From Obelidium mucronatum (lineage: Eukaryota; Chytridiomycota; Chytridiomycetes; Chytridiales; Chytriomycetaceae): a DNA stretch of 64,000 nucleotides. A program made the translations under genes and the position numbers. How positions within the stretch are numbered: the stretch's first letter is position 1; the number at the start of each line of letters is the position of its first letter. The notes below the pieces were generated by a model. It was not told the origin of the DNA. It made no database searches and saw only the letters and a list, made by a program, of their open reading frames with translations. This document shows positions 11,439-23,235 of this stretch, piece by piece. The stretch is from assembly GCA_025765595.1 (NCBI GenBank), contig JAIVFH010000144.1, positions 1 through 64,000 on the forward strand, given 5' to 3'.

Positions 11439-11699
11439 AATTCCTTACGCCAACTTCTCTTTAAAATATCTTCTTGTGTACCGGCTTTTGACGCTTTGGC
11501 ATACAATTCGTCTCCTCGAATTGCCGCAATACCAATAACCTCCTGTGATTTGTCCAACTTCGGCTTTGCATTGATGTTGATTCGTTTGAGGTTTGAGTCA
11601 TAGAACTTTTGAATAGGTAGTACACAAATTTTGTGTGTAAAGGACGTATTTACTTCCTCTTGGAGCAGATGAGCAGTCCCTTCAGAATGTGGGTGAGTA

Positions 11700-12130
11700 A
11701 CTAAATCATCACTTTCAGATTCAATAGAAACACTCGCCTGAGGAAGGATGCCTGCACAGAGAGAACCCGCTCTCTCTGGGGTATAAAGACCCGGTGGGAC
11801 CGAGGGTGTTGCTAGGGCGTTGCCACCAAATTCCCCAATACCACCTGCAGGACTTTCGTTGCTTAAAATGTCTTCCTCAGGGATGGTAAATAACTCCCGC
11901 TGATTTAAAAAGGATTCCGTAGCTTAGATTGCCTCCAAGACTTGTGTATTTTCAAGGTGAGTAATCTGAGGACTATTTAATGAAAGGGAGGGACTTGCCT
12001 GAGGAAGAGTGCCTGCACAGAGAGAACCCGCTCTCTCTGGGACATAAAAGTCCGTTGAAACCGAGGGTGTTGCTAGAGCCGTTAAGCTAAATTCCCCGAT
12101 CTCAACTGCAGGACTTGTAGTCGCATTAAA
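11700..12130 (-). repeat. Duplicated coding module inside the retroelement
   Basis: Two related stretches, about 11700-11900 and about 11985-12130, both encode IGEF, then ALATPSV, then PERAGSLCAG, then LPQAS. Each lies on one side of the stop at about 11924. Upstream of each is a related ATES and EED-containing piece. This is an internal duplication within the linker between the endonuclease and RT domains. Confidence 0.7.
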
Positions 12131-12867
12131 ATCCTCCTCAAAAAGATCCTCGAGTTCAGTAGTTGTTCTGAAAGCATTTGCATGCTCCCACCAGTAGCCT
12201 TTGATCAGTTCGCCCTCTTTGCTTGTGACAAAAAGTGCTTCCGATTCTGCCTCATGTTTTAAGTCTAAATATTCAGAATCTTCTTCCTCAAAAGCGTCTA
12301 CTTCGTCATAGGTTGCCCGAGTTTGGAGGGATTCTGTAGCAATCAAATCATCCACAAACTCTGATAGGTCGAAAGTAGAGATAACCGGAATATGGTCAGA
12401 CCCATGGACGGTCCGACCGTGAGAGGCAGTAACTGGTTTGATATTATTGGAACTAAAGATACCATCATACCGCATGCCAATATTGCCTCGGCGATTGTGG
12501 TAAAACCAGGTGGTGTATTGTCCAGGAGAAAACGGATTACAGAAACGAAAGCTATCAATCAATATTTCCGAGAGACTTGACATCCAATTTTGTTCAACAT
12601 CTCGAAACCCAGAGCTAATCATTGGAATACAATCACAGTGTATGTCAAGTTCAGTCGCTGCTACATTGAAGTCCGCTCCGACCACGTAGTTGAGAGACTT
12701 GATTGCGAAAAGCGGTTTGAAATTTGTACTTGTACTCGAGACGATGGTCCTTATTACGGCTGGCGTTTGGAAAGTAGGCAGAAATCAAAACCAACGAGCC
12801 AAAATGCAATTCAAGGTAGCGCCCTTCCATTTCGGTAAGATCCCGGTACGGAAAAGTCTTGTACTCT
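11924..12867 (-). pseudogene. EEP/AP-endonuclease-like domain, C-terminal part
   Basis: 12685-12360 encodes VVGADFNVAATELD (the GDFN-type metal site), QYTTWFYHNRRGNIGMRYDG and SDHIPVISTFDL (the SDH-type active site), as in exonuclease-endonuclease-phosphatase enzymes. 12867-12690 encodes the preceding part (EMEGRYLELHFGSLVLISAY). One extra base at about 12700 separates the two frames. The acidic tail (11924-12360) leads into the duplicated linker. The N-terminal part lies at 15234-15546 beyond the inserted element. Confidence 0.7.
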
Positions 12868-12875
12868 GCTGTAGG

Positions 12876-15225
12876 GTGTCCCCATAGCGAGCCGGACCTC
12901 GCGAGCCGCTAACGAGCCGCTTAGCAGGCCGCTAGTGACCTGTGGGCGCCCCGCGTGCGAGCCCCTAACCAGTGGAAAGCCAGCCGCGTCGCAGTTAGTT
13001 CACAGGCCAAAAGCCAGTTGACAGTCAGTGGAGAGCCAGTTGAAAGCTAGTCCTTACTTTATTTCAAAAAAGGTAAGAAACAATGAGCAGAAAAGTTTTA
13101 AAACCATAACATATGTATTTAAAGTAATAAACAAAATCCAAAGTACCAACAATAAACAAAAACAAAAAAAGGATGCGCAAAGTTGAAATTAACAAAATAT
13201 TGAGGAAACAATAAATAAAACAACGCCCCAATCAGCACTTTGCCTTCTTGCTTGAGCCTCCTTCCTGAAGCGGCTCCTGCTACTATGCCTTCTTGACGTG
13301 TTGGTTGCTGCCGAAATTGGCTTGCAGTGCAACTGATAGTGTCCCCATAGCCAGACCTTTGCTCCATTGAATTTAACACAAATGAATTGTGCTTGAATAG
13401 TGGGACTTGCTTTGCAACGCCTCCATCTGTCATTCAAAAAATAAAAATGGAAGACTACAACAGAAAAAAAAGGAAAATTTAGGCTAGAGCTCACCATTGT
13501 TTGCAAGTTTGTCTGTGTTGAATTAATATTCCAGCAAATAGGAGCAGCACCAGGTCTTACTGTGACAACAGCACAAAAAGCAGAGAGAAAGAGAAAGCCC
13601 TTTCATCATCTGCGTTTTATGAGAGGGTGTGTGGCATAGCGGCAGTTCCGCAGCATGGCAATGTTGCAGACAGAACAGCAGACAAGAAGCCAGAGAGAAA
13701 GAGAAAGCCCTTTCATCATCTGATTCTCATCATTTTGAGCATCTGTTTTAATAGAGGTGGCAGAAGTGAATGGCTGGCAATGCGGCAAACCAACTACTGG
13801 TACAAAATACATCAATTTAACACCAGATTCGATACAGAGAGAGTTGAATAAAAATAAGGAAAATACAAATATGCGTGTTTTCAGTGGCAGGCAGGTAGGA
13901 CATTGTGTGGATACCCCAAGGCTGAAAACACCAAGACCAGAGCAGCCCCACAACAGAGAGAATGAGAAAGCCCATTCATCATCTGGTTGATTGTGTAATG
14001 GGAGAATGAGAAAGCCCATTCATCACCACAGGCTGCTCAGAGTGGTTTTGTATTTTTTGTTTAATTTTTTTTTTGACAGGAGCGGTGGGAAATGAAAAAC
14101 AAACAACAACACTCTCATCCAGCAGGCAACACCTTCATCAAGAAAAATCTTTGCAGCTTGTTATTTTAAAAGGCAGTTCTAGTTTGTATGTTTAGTTTGG
14201 TCTACTGTGATTTTATGAATTGGTTTTTACAATTCCAGTCAGGGAATATGAAAAGACAGTGGTTTCCAAAGCGTTCAAGTTGTAAAAACAACGTTTACTA
14301 TCTTTCCAATTGATTGTGTAGACAGTTTTAATTTTCCTCTTTTCCTTTGTTTTTTTCTTTTCTTTCCTTAAAAAATCCTGCACCAATCTTCTGCAACTCG
14401 TTGGCCAGCCCAACTGCAGCTCTTGCTATATCTATGAAGGTCATGTTGGTTGTTTGTAGTTATTTTTCTTGTTTGTTGCAGTCCAGAATGCGTGTCTTCT
14501 TTCTAATTCAGTTTTAATAGGTTTGCGTTCAGCCTGGTGGGGCAAAGCAGCCAGTCACAGTCAACACAACGCTGTAGGTCCAATGTATTGGCAAGAAGAA
14601 ATCCCTTAATTGTGTCAGAGGGTTTTCCTTTATTGCATGCGCTTCTGTACTTGGTGATATCACTTTCTCTTTGATCCCACTTTTGCCCGCTTCATCCTTT
14701 TACTTTCAGCCTTTTTGCAACAGATACTAGAAAGCGGAGAATCCGGCTGATTCTGGCAGATGGAACGGGAACAGCGAGCTGGGCAGTGAAAAATAACCAG
14801 GAAAGCTTGCAGAAAACGCTGTGGTGGAGACGCGGGGGGGTTACCTTCAACATCAATCGCAATGCCACAGATTGCAATCGTAAGATACGGGAATCAGTTT
14901 TGCAAGCTTTGGGTTGAGCAATGTGCATTTATTTACTATCCATTTATTTAATTATTTATTAATAATAAACAGCTATTTTCCTTATTTTATACATTTTTTG
15001 TGACTTATTCTTGAGTTTTAGTGATGGTTGGGGGGTAGCGGCCTGTGAACCAGTGGCTTGTGGCTCGTTCCCACATAAAAAGGTACAGAGCGGCCTGCTC
15101 ACAGGCCGTGGCACAGGTCGCAAGCGGCTTGTTTGCGGCTTGTCAACAGGTCGCAAGCGGCCCGTGAGCGGCCTGTGAAGCGACCGGTATCGCGACTTGC
15201 AAGGTCCGGCTCGCTTCCCCAATTG
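12876..15225. mobile_element. 2.35-kb non-autonomous KDZ-like DNA transposon with 8-bp target duplication
   Basis: GCTGTAGG is duplicated at 12868-12875 and 15226-15233. The ends are imperfect inverted repeats sharing AGCGAGCCGGACCT just inside each terminus, with GC-rich subterminal repeats (CGGCCTGTGAGC-like). Removing the insert and one GCTGTAGG rejoins the EEP frame in phase (GPTAEYKTF). Inside, 14380-14690 resembles 18300-18600 and 14700-14880 resembles 20840-20990 of the transposase-bearing copy. This is therefore probably an internally deleted derivative of that family. An 8-bp duplication suits the KDZ (and also hAT) superfamily. Confidence 0.75.
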
Positions 15226-15233
15226 GCTGTAGG

Positions 15234-15945
15234 TCCGACTTGAAATAGCTCTTGACGAACGAAGATGGCCACTCCATTTTGACCGAGACCGCGTTGCATA
15301 ATTTTGTGAGGATAATCAGAGAGAGGTAAAGATGTCATGAGTTTGGTAAATGCAATAGTTTGAAATGTTCAGGTGGTTGAGGATTTCTTCAAAGGATTTA
15401 CGACCAATGCGAGACTCTTGAATGAACAAAACATCGGCCGTTGCAAAGGCCTCGTTCGAAGCATCCGACATCTGAGGATTTGAGGAAACAGCAGTGGAAG
15501 AAAGGATCCATTTACCTAAAACATAGCAGTCTTTCTGATCCAGCACATACAGAAGAATTTCAACAAGCAGCTTTGTCTACTTGTCCGCAATAAGTGACTC
15601 CGATTTTGGCTTTTGGTGGTTCTGGTGCTGGACTTTTGTTGGCTTCATCTACTGAATGTTGTTAGCCAAGCAATAAAAACCAATCTCTCACCATCATCGT
15701 AATCCAAAGGAAAAGGCTGCGTATCACTAATGGAGCTGCGGATAGAGCCAGACGACTGCAGCTGGCTTGACACTTGTTCGTCTTTGTCGTCATCTTCGTC
15801 TTCATCATCCAAGTCTTCGTCATCATTGCAATCCTCCGGTCTATCAGACTCGCTTCAGGATGCAAGGACATTCTCATCATCAGTGCCATTGTCTGCGTCA
15901 CTTTCAGATTGTTTTGTTTGTATGGTGATCTGTTGTGTGATTTAA
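15234..15945 (-). pseudogene. EEP domain N-terminal part and acidic upstream region of the retroelement
   Basis: 15546-15316 encodes ATADVLFIQESRIGRKSFEE, the FIQES (QE) metal-binding start of EEP enzymes. 15338-15234 encodes GLGQNGVAIFVRQELFQVGP, the next conserved strand. 15945-15690 encodes a Ser/Asp/Glu-rich stretch ending FPLDYDDG at a possible intron (GTGAGA...CAG, about 15654-15693). Frames change several times. It belongs with the pieces at 11924-12867. Confidence 0.6.
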
Positions 15946-16645
15946 ACTAGAGACATACGCTCAGTCGCTTTGCTTCCTCGCAGTGCAGGTTGCAACTACA
16001 GAGAAATGAGGACTTAGTGGGATGGCAACACTTGCAAGGAGAAAATTTCTTTTAAGGGGTGTGTGCGATACGTCAGAATTTCTATTTTGATTACCAGAAA
16101 ATTAAAAGAGGCTCTCTTCTTTGTTTCCAAATTTAAAATCTTGGGGGATGACCAGAAGATGTCAAACAAGCCAAAAGCAGACAGATTCTCATCATGAGTC
16201 TGCCTGCAATCTGTGCTGCTTACTAGGCATTAATCTGGCCTTGAGCCACTTCTCTTTAAGAGCTTCCATTATTTGTGTTAGTTGATGAAATCAATTAGAG
16301 GAAAGCTTATTCTCCTTTTCAGATGCACAAGCATGACATGACAGCAGCTAAAAAATTAAATAAGTAAAACATGATTACTCAGGTCAAAAATACCTTCTTG
16401 AGACTTTTGTGTTGTCTGGAGTTACTTTGGTTTCCAAGTCAATTTTCCTTTAATTGCCAGGGAAGCAACAGCTTGAACATATTCAATTTCTAAAAATAGA
16501 ACTATTTAAAACCCCCATCTTAACCCTCAAACCATTTGAACAAAGTAGGAACATTTTTTCTATAAATAGAACTACAAGGAATTGGCCTCCAACCCCCTCA
16601 AACTCCCCCTTAACATGACAGGTTGACAAGCAACCTGCAATGATT
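15946..16645. repeat. Dispersed ~0.65-kb repeat, copy A
   Basis: Starts TAGAGACATACGCTCAGTC and ends GACAAGCAACCTGCAAT. It matches 21674-22303 in the same orientation, with many substitutions and a few indels. Copy A abuts the 3' end of the KDZ-like transposase relic on one side and the retroelement on the other. It has no coding potential. Confidence 0.75.
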
Positions 16646-16665
16646 AAAATTGAAGAAACCACATT

Positions 16666-19600
16666 TTAATAACGATTTGCAGGCCCTCCTGACCTCAATT
16701 CCTTGAATTTTGCTGGATCGCAAGGCTCTGTACAGAAGTTGTCCCTGTGCATCCGAAAGTGGAACCTGTCAACCACAAATGTAACAGTCTTGTACAAGAA
16801 CCTGATTCCAACAAAGATCGGTGGTGAGTATAAGAACAGAACACTCGCTATATAATAATGAACAGAGCATGTAATAATAAATAAGTAAAGTGCACCTTTC
16901 ATATATTGTGAATTTTCCTGCTACGTGTCCGGCCCGTAGGGATTGGAGCAAGCGGCAGGCTCTATCGTAGAAAACAAAGGTAGGTACTTTGCCCATTCGC
17001 GCAAAACAGTGGCATAAGAAGCAAGAAATAAAGGTAGAAGACTCAAAAGAGTACATCTTAGATATTCCAATGATCATGCCGCAGCTCCACACAGCCATAA
17101 ATATTCCAGGCATGAACCGCTGCTTCAGACTGTACTTGAACCTCTGATCTGCTACTAACTCTTTTTCTTGGACTTTCGCGAGTCGCTTTAAAGTCCTTAT
17201 TCCACGATTTCCTGGACAGTCGCGTTGTGAGAGCTGAGTCCACAGGTACTCAAAACAGTGTCTGTCTTTTTTCACTTGCAGCCAGAGATGAGTCTTTTTT
17301 CGCTTGCAGCCAGAGATGATGCATTCATTCTTCAGCTGGGCATGCGATGAGCAGAACAATGTGTTCACACCAAGAATAGGCAACACACAGCCGCGGTGAC
17401 ACCGCTTCTTGCTAAAGTAGTCAGTCATGAAGGCGACGTATTCCCGCATCTCGGGTCTGATGTCATGAATAGAATCACCTGTTTTTGGTAAGTATGGACC
17501 CAGAAATAGGGAGTTGTTCCACAAATGTGTTGTTTTGGGGGCCCAGGAAGGTCTGAAGTGAGTGTACTACATATGTTCATAGTCATCATTGGCAGGGATC
17601 TTGGAGATGTACTACTGCAGTAGTAGCATGTGATACACGTAAAATCCACGTTTGATGATCACTGCGCTGTCCTGATCAGGCACTTTGATGATTGGGAAGG
17701 CCAGTGAATATGTGCGCTGCTCACGATACAGCTTCACCCTATGTGCGAGGCATGAGTAAATAAGCAATTTAGTATTTACCATGCAAGAAAATACCAACAG
17801 AAGGCCAGATGGCAGGTGCTTTATAAAGCCAGAGATCCGCAAAAGGTATGGTGACGTAGTACTGCTCATTGATCTTGAGGAAGCCGACTGACAGAATTGT
17901 CAAGCGGATACATCTCTATCAACTGCTTCTGTTTGTCTTCGCTCATGTACGCGACAGAATCCACATTGTACCACATGCGGCATTTAGAGCAGTTGCCCTT
18001 GAACAGCAACGCTTGGTATGGGCCTTCCATCCCCAACACCACTACTTGTGTGCTGCTGAAAGTCAAGTTTTTGGTGCACCTGTGGCATTGTTAGAATGGA
18101 GCCACAAGGACAGATGGCTGGACAGGTTTCCAGTGATTGACCGCGTCCATGCCTGGGCACTGGAATACTCTGTCAGCCAAGGTAAATACTGTTTCATTGG
18201 TCAAGGAAAACTGCATGGAGACGTGATCACAGATGGCCCTCATGCGGTTGTTGTTGTCATATAGTTTGACTGCGGACTTGTACCTATGTAGGAATGGCTT
18301 GACTTTCCGAAACTCGTTGGCCAGCACAACTACCGCTCTTGCTATATCTATGAAGGGCATGTTGGTTATTTTTACTTTTGTTGTTCTGTGCATTCCAGAA
18401 TGCCACCATTCTTTGCAACTCATTTTTGATAAGTTTGCGTTCAGCCTGATGGGGAAAACCAACTAATCGCAATCAACGCAATGCTGTAAGTCCAATATAT
18501 TGGCAATAAAGAATCCTTTAATTGTGTCAGAGGGTTTTTCTTCATTGCATGCGCTTTGATACTTGGTGATATCACTCTCTCTTGCCTTGCTTTGCAGCTT
18601 TGGCTGCTGCCCCTCTTCCAGCATCACCCCGCACTGCCCAATTTGACACCAACTCAGCCACCACATCCCTCACCCCATCAAACCTGCAATCGCTATACTC
18701 TTCTACAGTTAGCAAGTTCCCTTGCAACTCTTGACAACCACCATTGTTGCCCTTAAAGATAGTAGTGCAGTAATAAAACCAAACCATATATTAGTGGTAC
18801 TTAACATTTGTGTTCCCCCAAGGGAACGTGTGCTTGCTGGCGCAGTTGTATTTGTATACATACAGGTAGTCTTTTGGAAAGATTACGTGTGCGCCGCCCA
18901 TGATGGATGTCGCGTCCTTGGTTGTTGAGACTGTGATCACAGGGTGCGGGTATCCAGAAGGAATGATAGAGAGCAAAGCAGATCCTTGCTGTGTATGTGC
19001 AGGAAGGGCCCACCTCCAAAGCCATGGCTTGAGCAAACGACAGGGGATTAAGGGTAGGGATGATGGCTGTAGGGTTGCTGGGGACAAGCACCACCCACAG
19101 CTTGAAGAGCTGCTGATTGGTGGGTGATTGGAGAAGGACGTTGATGGCTGTTCCATAGTCCTGATGGAGGGGGGAGTGGCGGTAGTGGTTGATGGGTTGA
19201 CACAACATGATTGGAGCAGAAAACGCCGCATGCTGCAGCTCCCATTGCTCCAATGGATCAAAAAACCCAGAAATAAAGCTCCTTTTGTGTGGTTGATCGT
19301 TATGGTAGCAGGCTGTGGGGAAATACTCCCCTGACGTCAAGTGATCTGCAGGAATACTGGAGGATGGTCGGAATAGAATCTTGCCAGGATTGGCAAGCAG
19401 GAGGGATTTCAATTGCTTTAGATCCAGGTTGCAGTCTGGCAGGGTGTAGATGCGGCTGCAATCCAAGAGCACTTGCTCAATTTGATCCAGAGCGGCAAGG
19501 ATCTCAGCAGGAGCAGCAGGACACGCTCTAATTGCAGAGATCAGGTTTATAGGAGAGGCTGACGCTGTTGTATGTTTGGTTGAGGCAGCAGCGGCGGCTT

Positions 19601-19691
19601 GGCGTCGTCGCATTTTCAAGTCAAAGTGATAAGGGAGAACACAACAAACCAGAGAATACTTTATTACAGCTTTGTAGCCGTTGATATGCAA
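16666..19691 (-). pseudogene. KDZ-like DDE transposase with cysteine-cluster region, multi-exon or decayed
   Basis: Minus-strand blocks run from 19691 to 16666. The N-terminal part (MRRRQAAAAAST, 19615 downwards) has an Ala/Pro-rich start. 18462-18091 contains ADRVFQCPGMDAVNHW and 18066-17866 a CSKC-x-MWYNVDS cysteine cluster. 17524-16990 holds FMPGIFMAVWSCGMIIGISK and FVFYDRACRLLQSLR. 16810-16680 holds FVVDRFHFRMHRDNFCTEPC. YD-AC and VDRFH-x-x-H-x-x-x-x-C are the signature positions of transposases carrying CxC clusters linked to KDZ elements. Several joins look like introns, others like frame breaks, so activity cannot be claimed. Confidence 0.6.
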
Positions 19692-20199
19692 GGAATACTT
19701 TGATTCAATAAATTACCTTGGTATCGTTGAGATAACTTGATTATTTATTTATTTATCTATTAATGCAAAGAACAAAACGTGTAACAAGTGAAAACGCGTC
19801 AAAAAGTCAGCATCCACCACTGCACACCAGATGCTGAAACGCCAGAAGCACATGTCTTAGCAGGGACTGAGCCACGCTGATGTTATAGGTTGGTGGGCCA
19901 ATACTTTCATTTTTGCTGTGGTTGCTGTTAAACATTTTCAGCAACAAAACCTGCAGAGCTGCAAGTGCTGGATGACAGAACCAAAGGGACAGGAGTTTGT
20001 GTACAGTCTAAACACAGACGGAGTTGAGGAGCTTGTTGCAGGGAGGTGAGGGGGTTTTTGGTTTTGTTGCGGTCAAGCATTGCTAAAAAGGCTTAGATTG
20101 CTGTTAGAATCAAGCTGCCGCCCTATATACTCAAGGTCGCCATGCCACACATCCGCGATCTCACCGCAATATTTTGACGCTCGCAGCCGAAGGTCAAGA

Positions 20200-21000
20200 A
20201 GCGCGGCAACATGTGTGTCATCAACCTGTGCTCCTGGACTGGAGTTGCGGATGGCATCAAGGACCCACACTACCCAGCAGATGTAGCGTCAGTCAAGGTG
20301 AAAGAACATGCCAAAAAAGTCGCCAACGGGCTGGCTGTGTTTGGAAAGGAGAACATCAAAGCCCCACTTTGAGGGCCTTCAGCCGCTGGTTGCTTACCTC
20401 ACTGGCGTTGTGGAGTCTCTGGTACATTGGGAGGCGTTTGAGATGGTGGCCAATATTACAATGGTATGTGTTTGTTATAGTTTAGTGCTCACCTTCTAAT
20501 TGCGAAAACGAGGCCAATAGGAAGTTGCAACCACATGACAGTGATCCCATCTTTGGGATCTTCACGTCCTCGTTTCTTGTGTGCTCAAACAACGGGGACT
20601 TTAAGTTCCACCTGGACAGCAAGAATTCAACCTTCGGGATCAATTTCAGTGTTGTGGTGGATGAGGAAGACACGGTACCGCCTGTGGTATGGCCAGCGCT
20701 GTACCTACCGGATCGAAACGTGGTGATCCCAGCGGTGCATGGGGAGGCAATTGTTTCCATGTTCAAGCATGAAAAACATGGGACCAGGATGTGGCATTCA
20801 GGGGAGCAACAATTTGTGGAGGCAGCGGAGTTGGCGGTGGAGGCAGATACTAGAAAGTGGAGAATCTCGCTGATTCTAGCAGATGGAATGGGAACAGCAA
20901 GTTGGGCGGTGAAGCGCAACCAAGACAGGTTTGTGGGAAGTGCAGGGGTGGAGAAGCGGGGAGTTACCTTCAACATTAATTGCGATGCCACGCGACCGGT
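20200..21000 (+). pseudogene. Unknown open frames carried by the KDZ-like element
   Basis: Coding-like plus-strand pieces: 20210-20370 (INLCSWTGVADGIKDPHYPA), a frame change to 20370-20460 (EGLQPLVAYLTGVVESLVHW), and 20525-21064 (CSNNGDFKFHLDSKN; WPALYLPDRNVVIPAVHGEA; RKWRISLILADGMGTASW). The last block is conserved in the deletion derivative at 14700-14880, which supports membership of the element. No known domain is recognised. Confidence 0.45.
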
Positions 21001-21039
21001 ATCGCAGCTCGCGAGGTCCGGCCCGCATCCCCAATTGGC
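20990..21039. repeat. Right terminus of the KDZ-like element
   Basis: CGACCGGTATCGC, then GAGGTCCGGC, then CCCCAATTGG matches the right end of the 2.35-kb element (15181-15225) nearly base for base. No matching left end was found for this copy, so it is probably truncated on its left side. Confidence 0.65.
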
Positions 21040-21566
21040 TCAAAGGCAAATGCAGCCTGTGTGACATTGGTAGAAACCATCATACCACTTCTCAGCCGTC
21101 CACTCAGAGTTCTTGTGCTTGGCTCGGTAGATTCTTGTGATCAAATTGATGAAGTCTACACGAGCCATGGGACAATGGCAGAGCAATCTCGCCTCTAGGA
21201 AGGAGAGGAAGGTTTCTTCCTCGACATCTGTGAACTGCTGGTTGCCATGGGAGCGTTCTGGAGCCTTCTCTTGTCGTCTATAACCAGATCAAAGTGTGTC
21301 AATGTTAATCTTGTGCTCTTGGCTGGCTAGTTTTGCGGCGTTGGGGACAGACAGAATGGTTGGCGTTCACCACATAAGCCATGTCTTGCAGGGCTGCCGC
21401 TTTGGCTGGTTCCTTGGATGCAGCCTTTGCAGACTTGGTTTGAATCGATTCATAAAAGGCTTGCCGTGGTTGGCAGTTGTTTGATTGTGTTTTATTTAAA
21501 ATTACAATGTTGTGGTAGGTCAAAATTATAGGATATAGGTCAGAATTGAAGGGCCACTCAGTTCTT
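21040..21566. other. Stretch between the KDZ terminus and the LINE
   Basis: A minus-strand frame (21305-21523) rich in Ala/Lys/Ser has no recognised domain. No other feature is supported. Confidence 0.35.
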
Positions 21567-21675
21567 CAGTTGCAATAAATAACACACAAACACTTGAGGC
21601 AATTGAAACCAGGATAGACAATTGCCCAACCAACACACACAATATCATCTACACTGGCGGATCATTGAAAACCAC

Positions 21676-22303
21676 TAGAGACATACGCTCAGTCACTTTG
21701 CTTCTTCGCAGTGCAGGTTGCAAATCCAGAGAAATTAGGACTTTATGGGTTCACAATGCTTGTAAGCAGAAAATTTCTTTTTAGGGGTGTTTGCGAAAAG
21801 TCTTTGTTTTCAAATTTAAAATATTGGGGAAAGACCAGAAGATGTCAAAGAAGCCAAAGCAGACAGATTCTCATCATGTGGCATTAATCCGGCCTTGAGC
21901 CACTTCTTATTTTGCCTTCTTTTAGAGATTCCATAATTTGTGTTAGTCGATGAAATCCATTAGAGGAAAGCTTATTCTGAGTTTTCAGGTACACAAGCAT
22001 GACATGACAGCAGCCGGAAATTAAATATGTAAAACATGATTACTCAGGCCAAAAAACCCTTCTTGAGACAGTTGTCTTGTCTGGAGTTAAATTGGTTTCC
22101 AAGTCAATTTTCCTTTAATTGCCAGGGAAGCAGCAGCTTGAACGAGTCCATTTTCTAAAATAGAACTATTAAAAACCCCTTTCTTAACCCTCAAACCATT
22201 TGAACAAAGTAGGTACATCTTTTCTATAAATAGAACTACAAGGAATTGGCCTTCAACCCCCTCAAACTCCCCCTTAACATGACAGGTTGACAAGCAACCT
22301 GCA
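21676..22303. repeat. Dispersed ~0.65-kb repeat, copy B, inserted in the LINE RNase H
   Basis: Matches 15946-16645 in the same orientation. Its removal rejoins IIYTGGSLKTT with NRSGAVFF in frame, with TA shared at both junctions. It is therefore an insertion with a 2-bp TA duplication. No long inverted termini are seen, so the class is unclear. Confidence 0.7.
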
Positions 22304-22476
22304 ATTAACAGAAGCGGGGCTGTGTTTTTCAGAGAAGGAATCAGTGATGGAAGACAAGTGAACTTTAAGCTAGAAGGGAACACCCACTCAATGAGCCCTG
22401 AACACATGGCAATGAATGCAGCACTTATTGGATGCGCAAGTACCATCAACATTACACATGTGCCAGATTTTTTCAA

Positions 22477-23235
22477 ATAGCAATAAACATCGCTGTATTG
22501 TGATCATCGCTCATCGATGTTTTGAGCTGTACCGTAATTATCGGTAACTTGCGATATATTTATTGATAAATAAAGAAACTTATAATCAATTACAATAATA
22601 TCTTTATTTTGCGATATTGTCACGATAAAATATCATACAACATCGCTATCATGCGAAAGCCAAAAAAACACACCAAGGCACAACCAAAACACATCCAGCT
22701 TGGTCCAAAACACATTTCAGCCAACTAATCAGCAAAGATTCCAAGTCTCCTTTGTCTGATTCTTGAAGTTACAAACCCATTTTTTCCTAGAAACTATTGT
22801 CCTTTTTCTGTGAGGTATGCTCCTTTGAAGTCCTTTTGCAGTTCTCTTCTTGCGCAGAAGGGGTATCTGCGATGTGACTTACCAATGAGGTTTGGTTTAG
22901 TGAGGTGAGGTGAGTTTCAAAGACGGTATGTCAGCTTCACCTTCACCGCTTTCGCCTTCTTGTTCATCTGCATGGCGTACGTTCACTGTGCGCAGTTAGT
23001 TTCAGATATATATTTAATAAACTTTATTTACCATCTTATTATTTAGTAAGGAGAATCTAACATTTCTTTTGGAAGGTCAATTCTGAAGACCTTTTTCAGG
23101 ATCGTTTTTTTTATCGATAATCAAATCAGGAAGCGCTACAGCGATAATTTCCAATAAAACACGGTAAAAATATATCATTATTTTGCGTTTATTTAGCGTT
23201 GATGGATGTGCGGTAAAATCCAGCACATGTCTTTT
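22477..23235. mobile_element. AT-rich insertion splitting the LINE RNase H domain
   Basis: The RNase H reading stops at DFFK (about 22476) and resumes at DSMAVITTY (about 23236). The ~760 bp between them is AT-rich, with repeated CGATA/TATCG words and no open frame. It is probably a non-autonomous insert; its ends are not defined. Confidence 0.45.

Larger units (their letters stand above)
8950..15945 (-). mobile_element. Decayed retroelement: acidic region, EEP endonuclease-like domain, gypsy-type RT/RNase H/integrase
   Basis: All coding pieces lie on the minus strand in the order acidic N-terminal part (15945-15560), EEP/AP-endonuclease-like domain (15546-15234 and 12875-12360), duplicated linker module (12110-11700), RT and RNase H (11450-10026) and integrase (9890-9000). 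The EEP frame continues into the RT frame through a single TAA at about 11924, so one polyprotein is likely. A KDZ-like element splits the EEP domain. Stops and shifts make it dead. No LTRs were identified, so the class (LTR or not) is left open. Confidence 0.7.

Noticed and set aside
11924..12685. EEP domain as a stand-alone host DNA-repair gene
   Set aside because: It shares frame and a duplicated module with the RT region and its first half lies upstream in the same element.
12876..15225. Independent genes inside the 2.35-kb element (for example 13606-14019)
   Set aside because: No recognisable domains; repeats such as GAGAAAGCCC explain the open frames.
15946..22303. Pair of LTRs flanking a retrotransposon
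   Set aside because: Same-orientation copies flank a KDZ-like transposase, lack TG..CA ends, and copy B is a separate insertion in a LINE.
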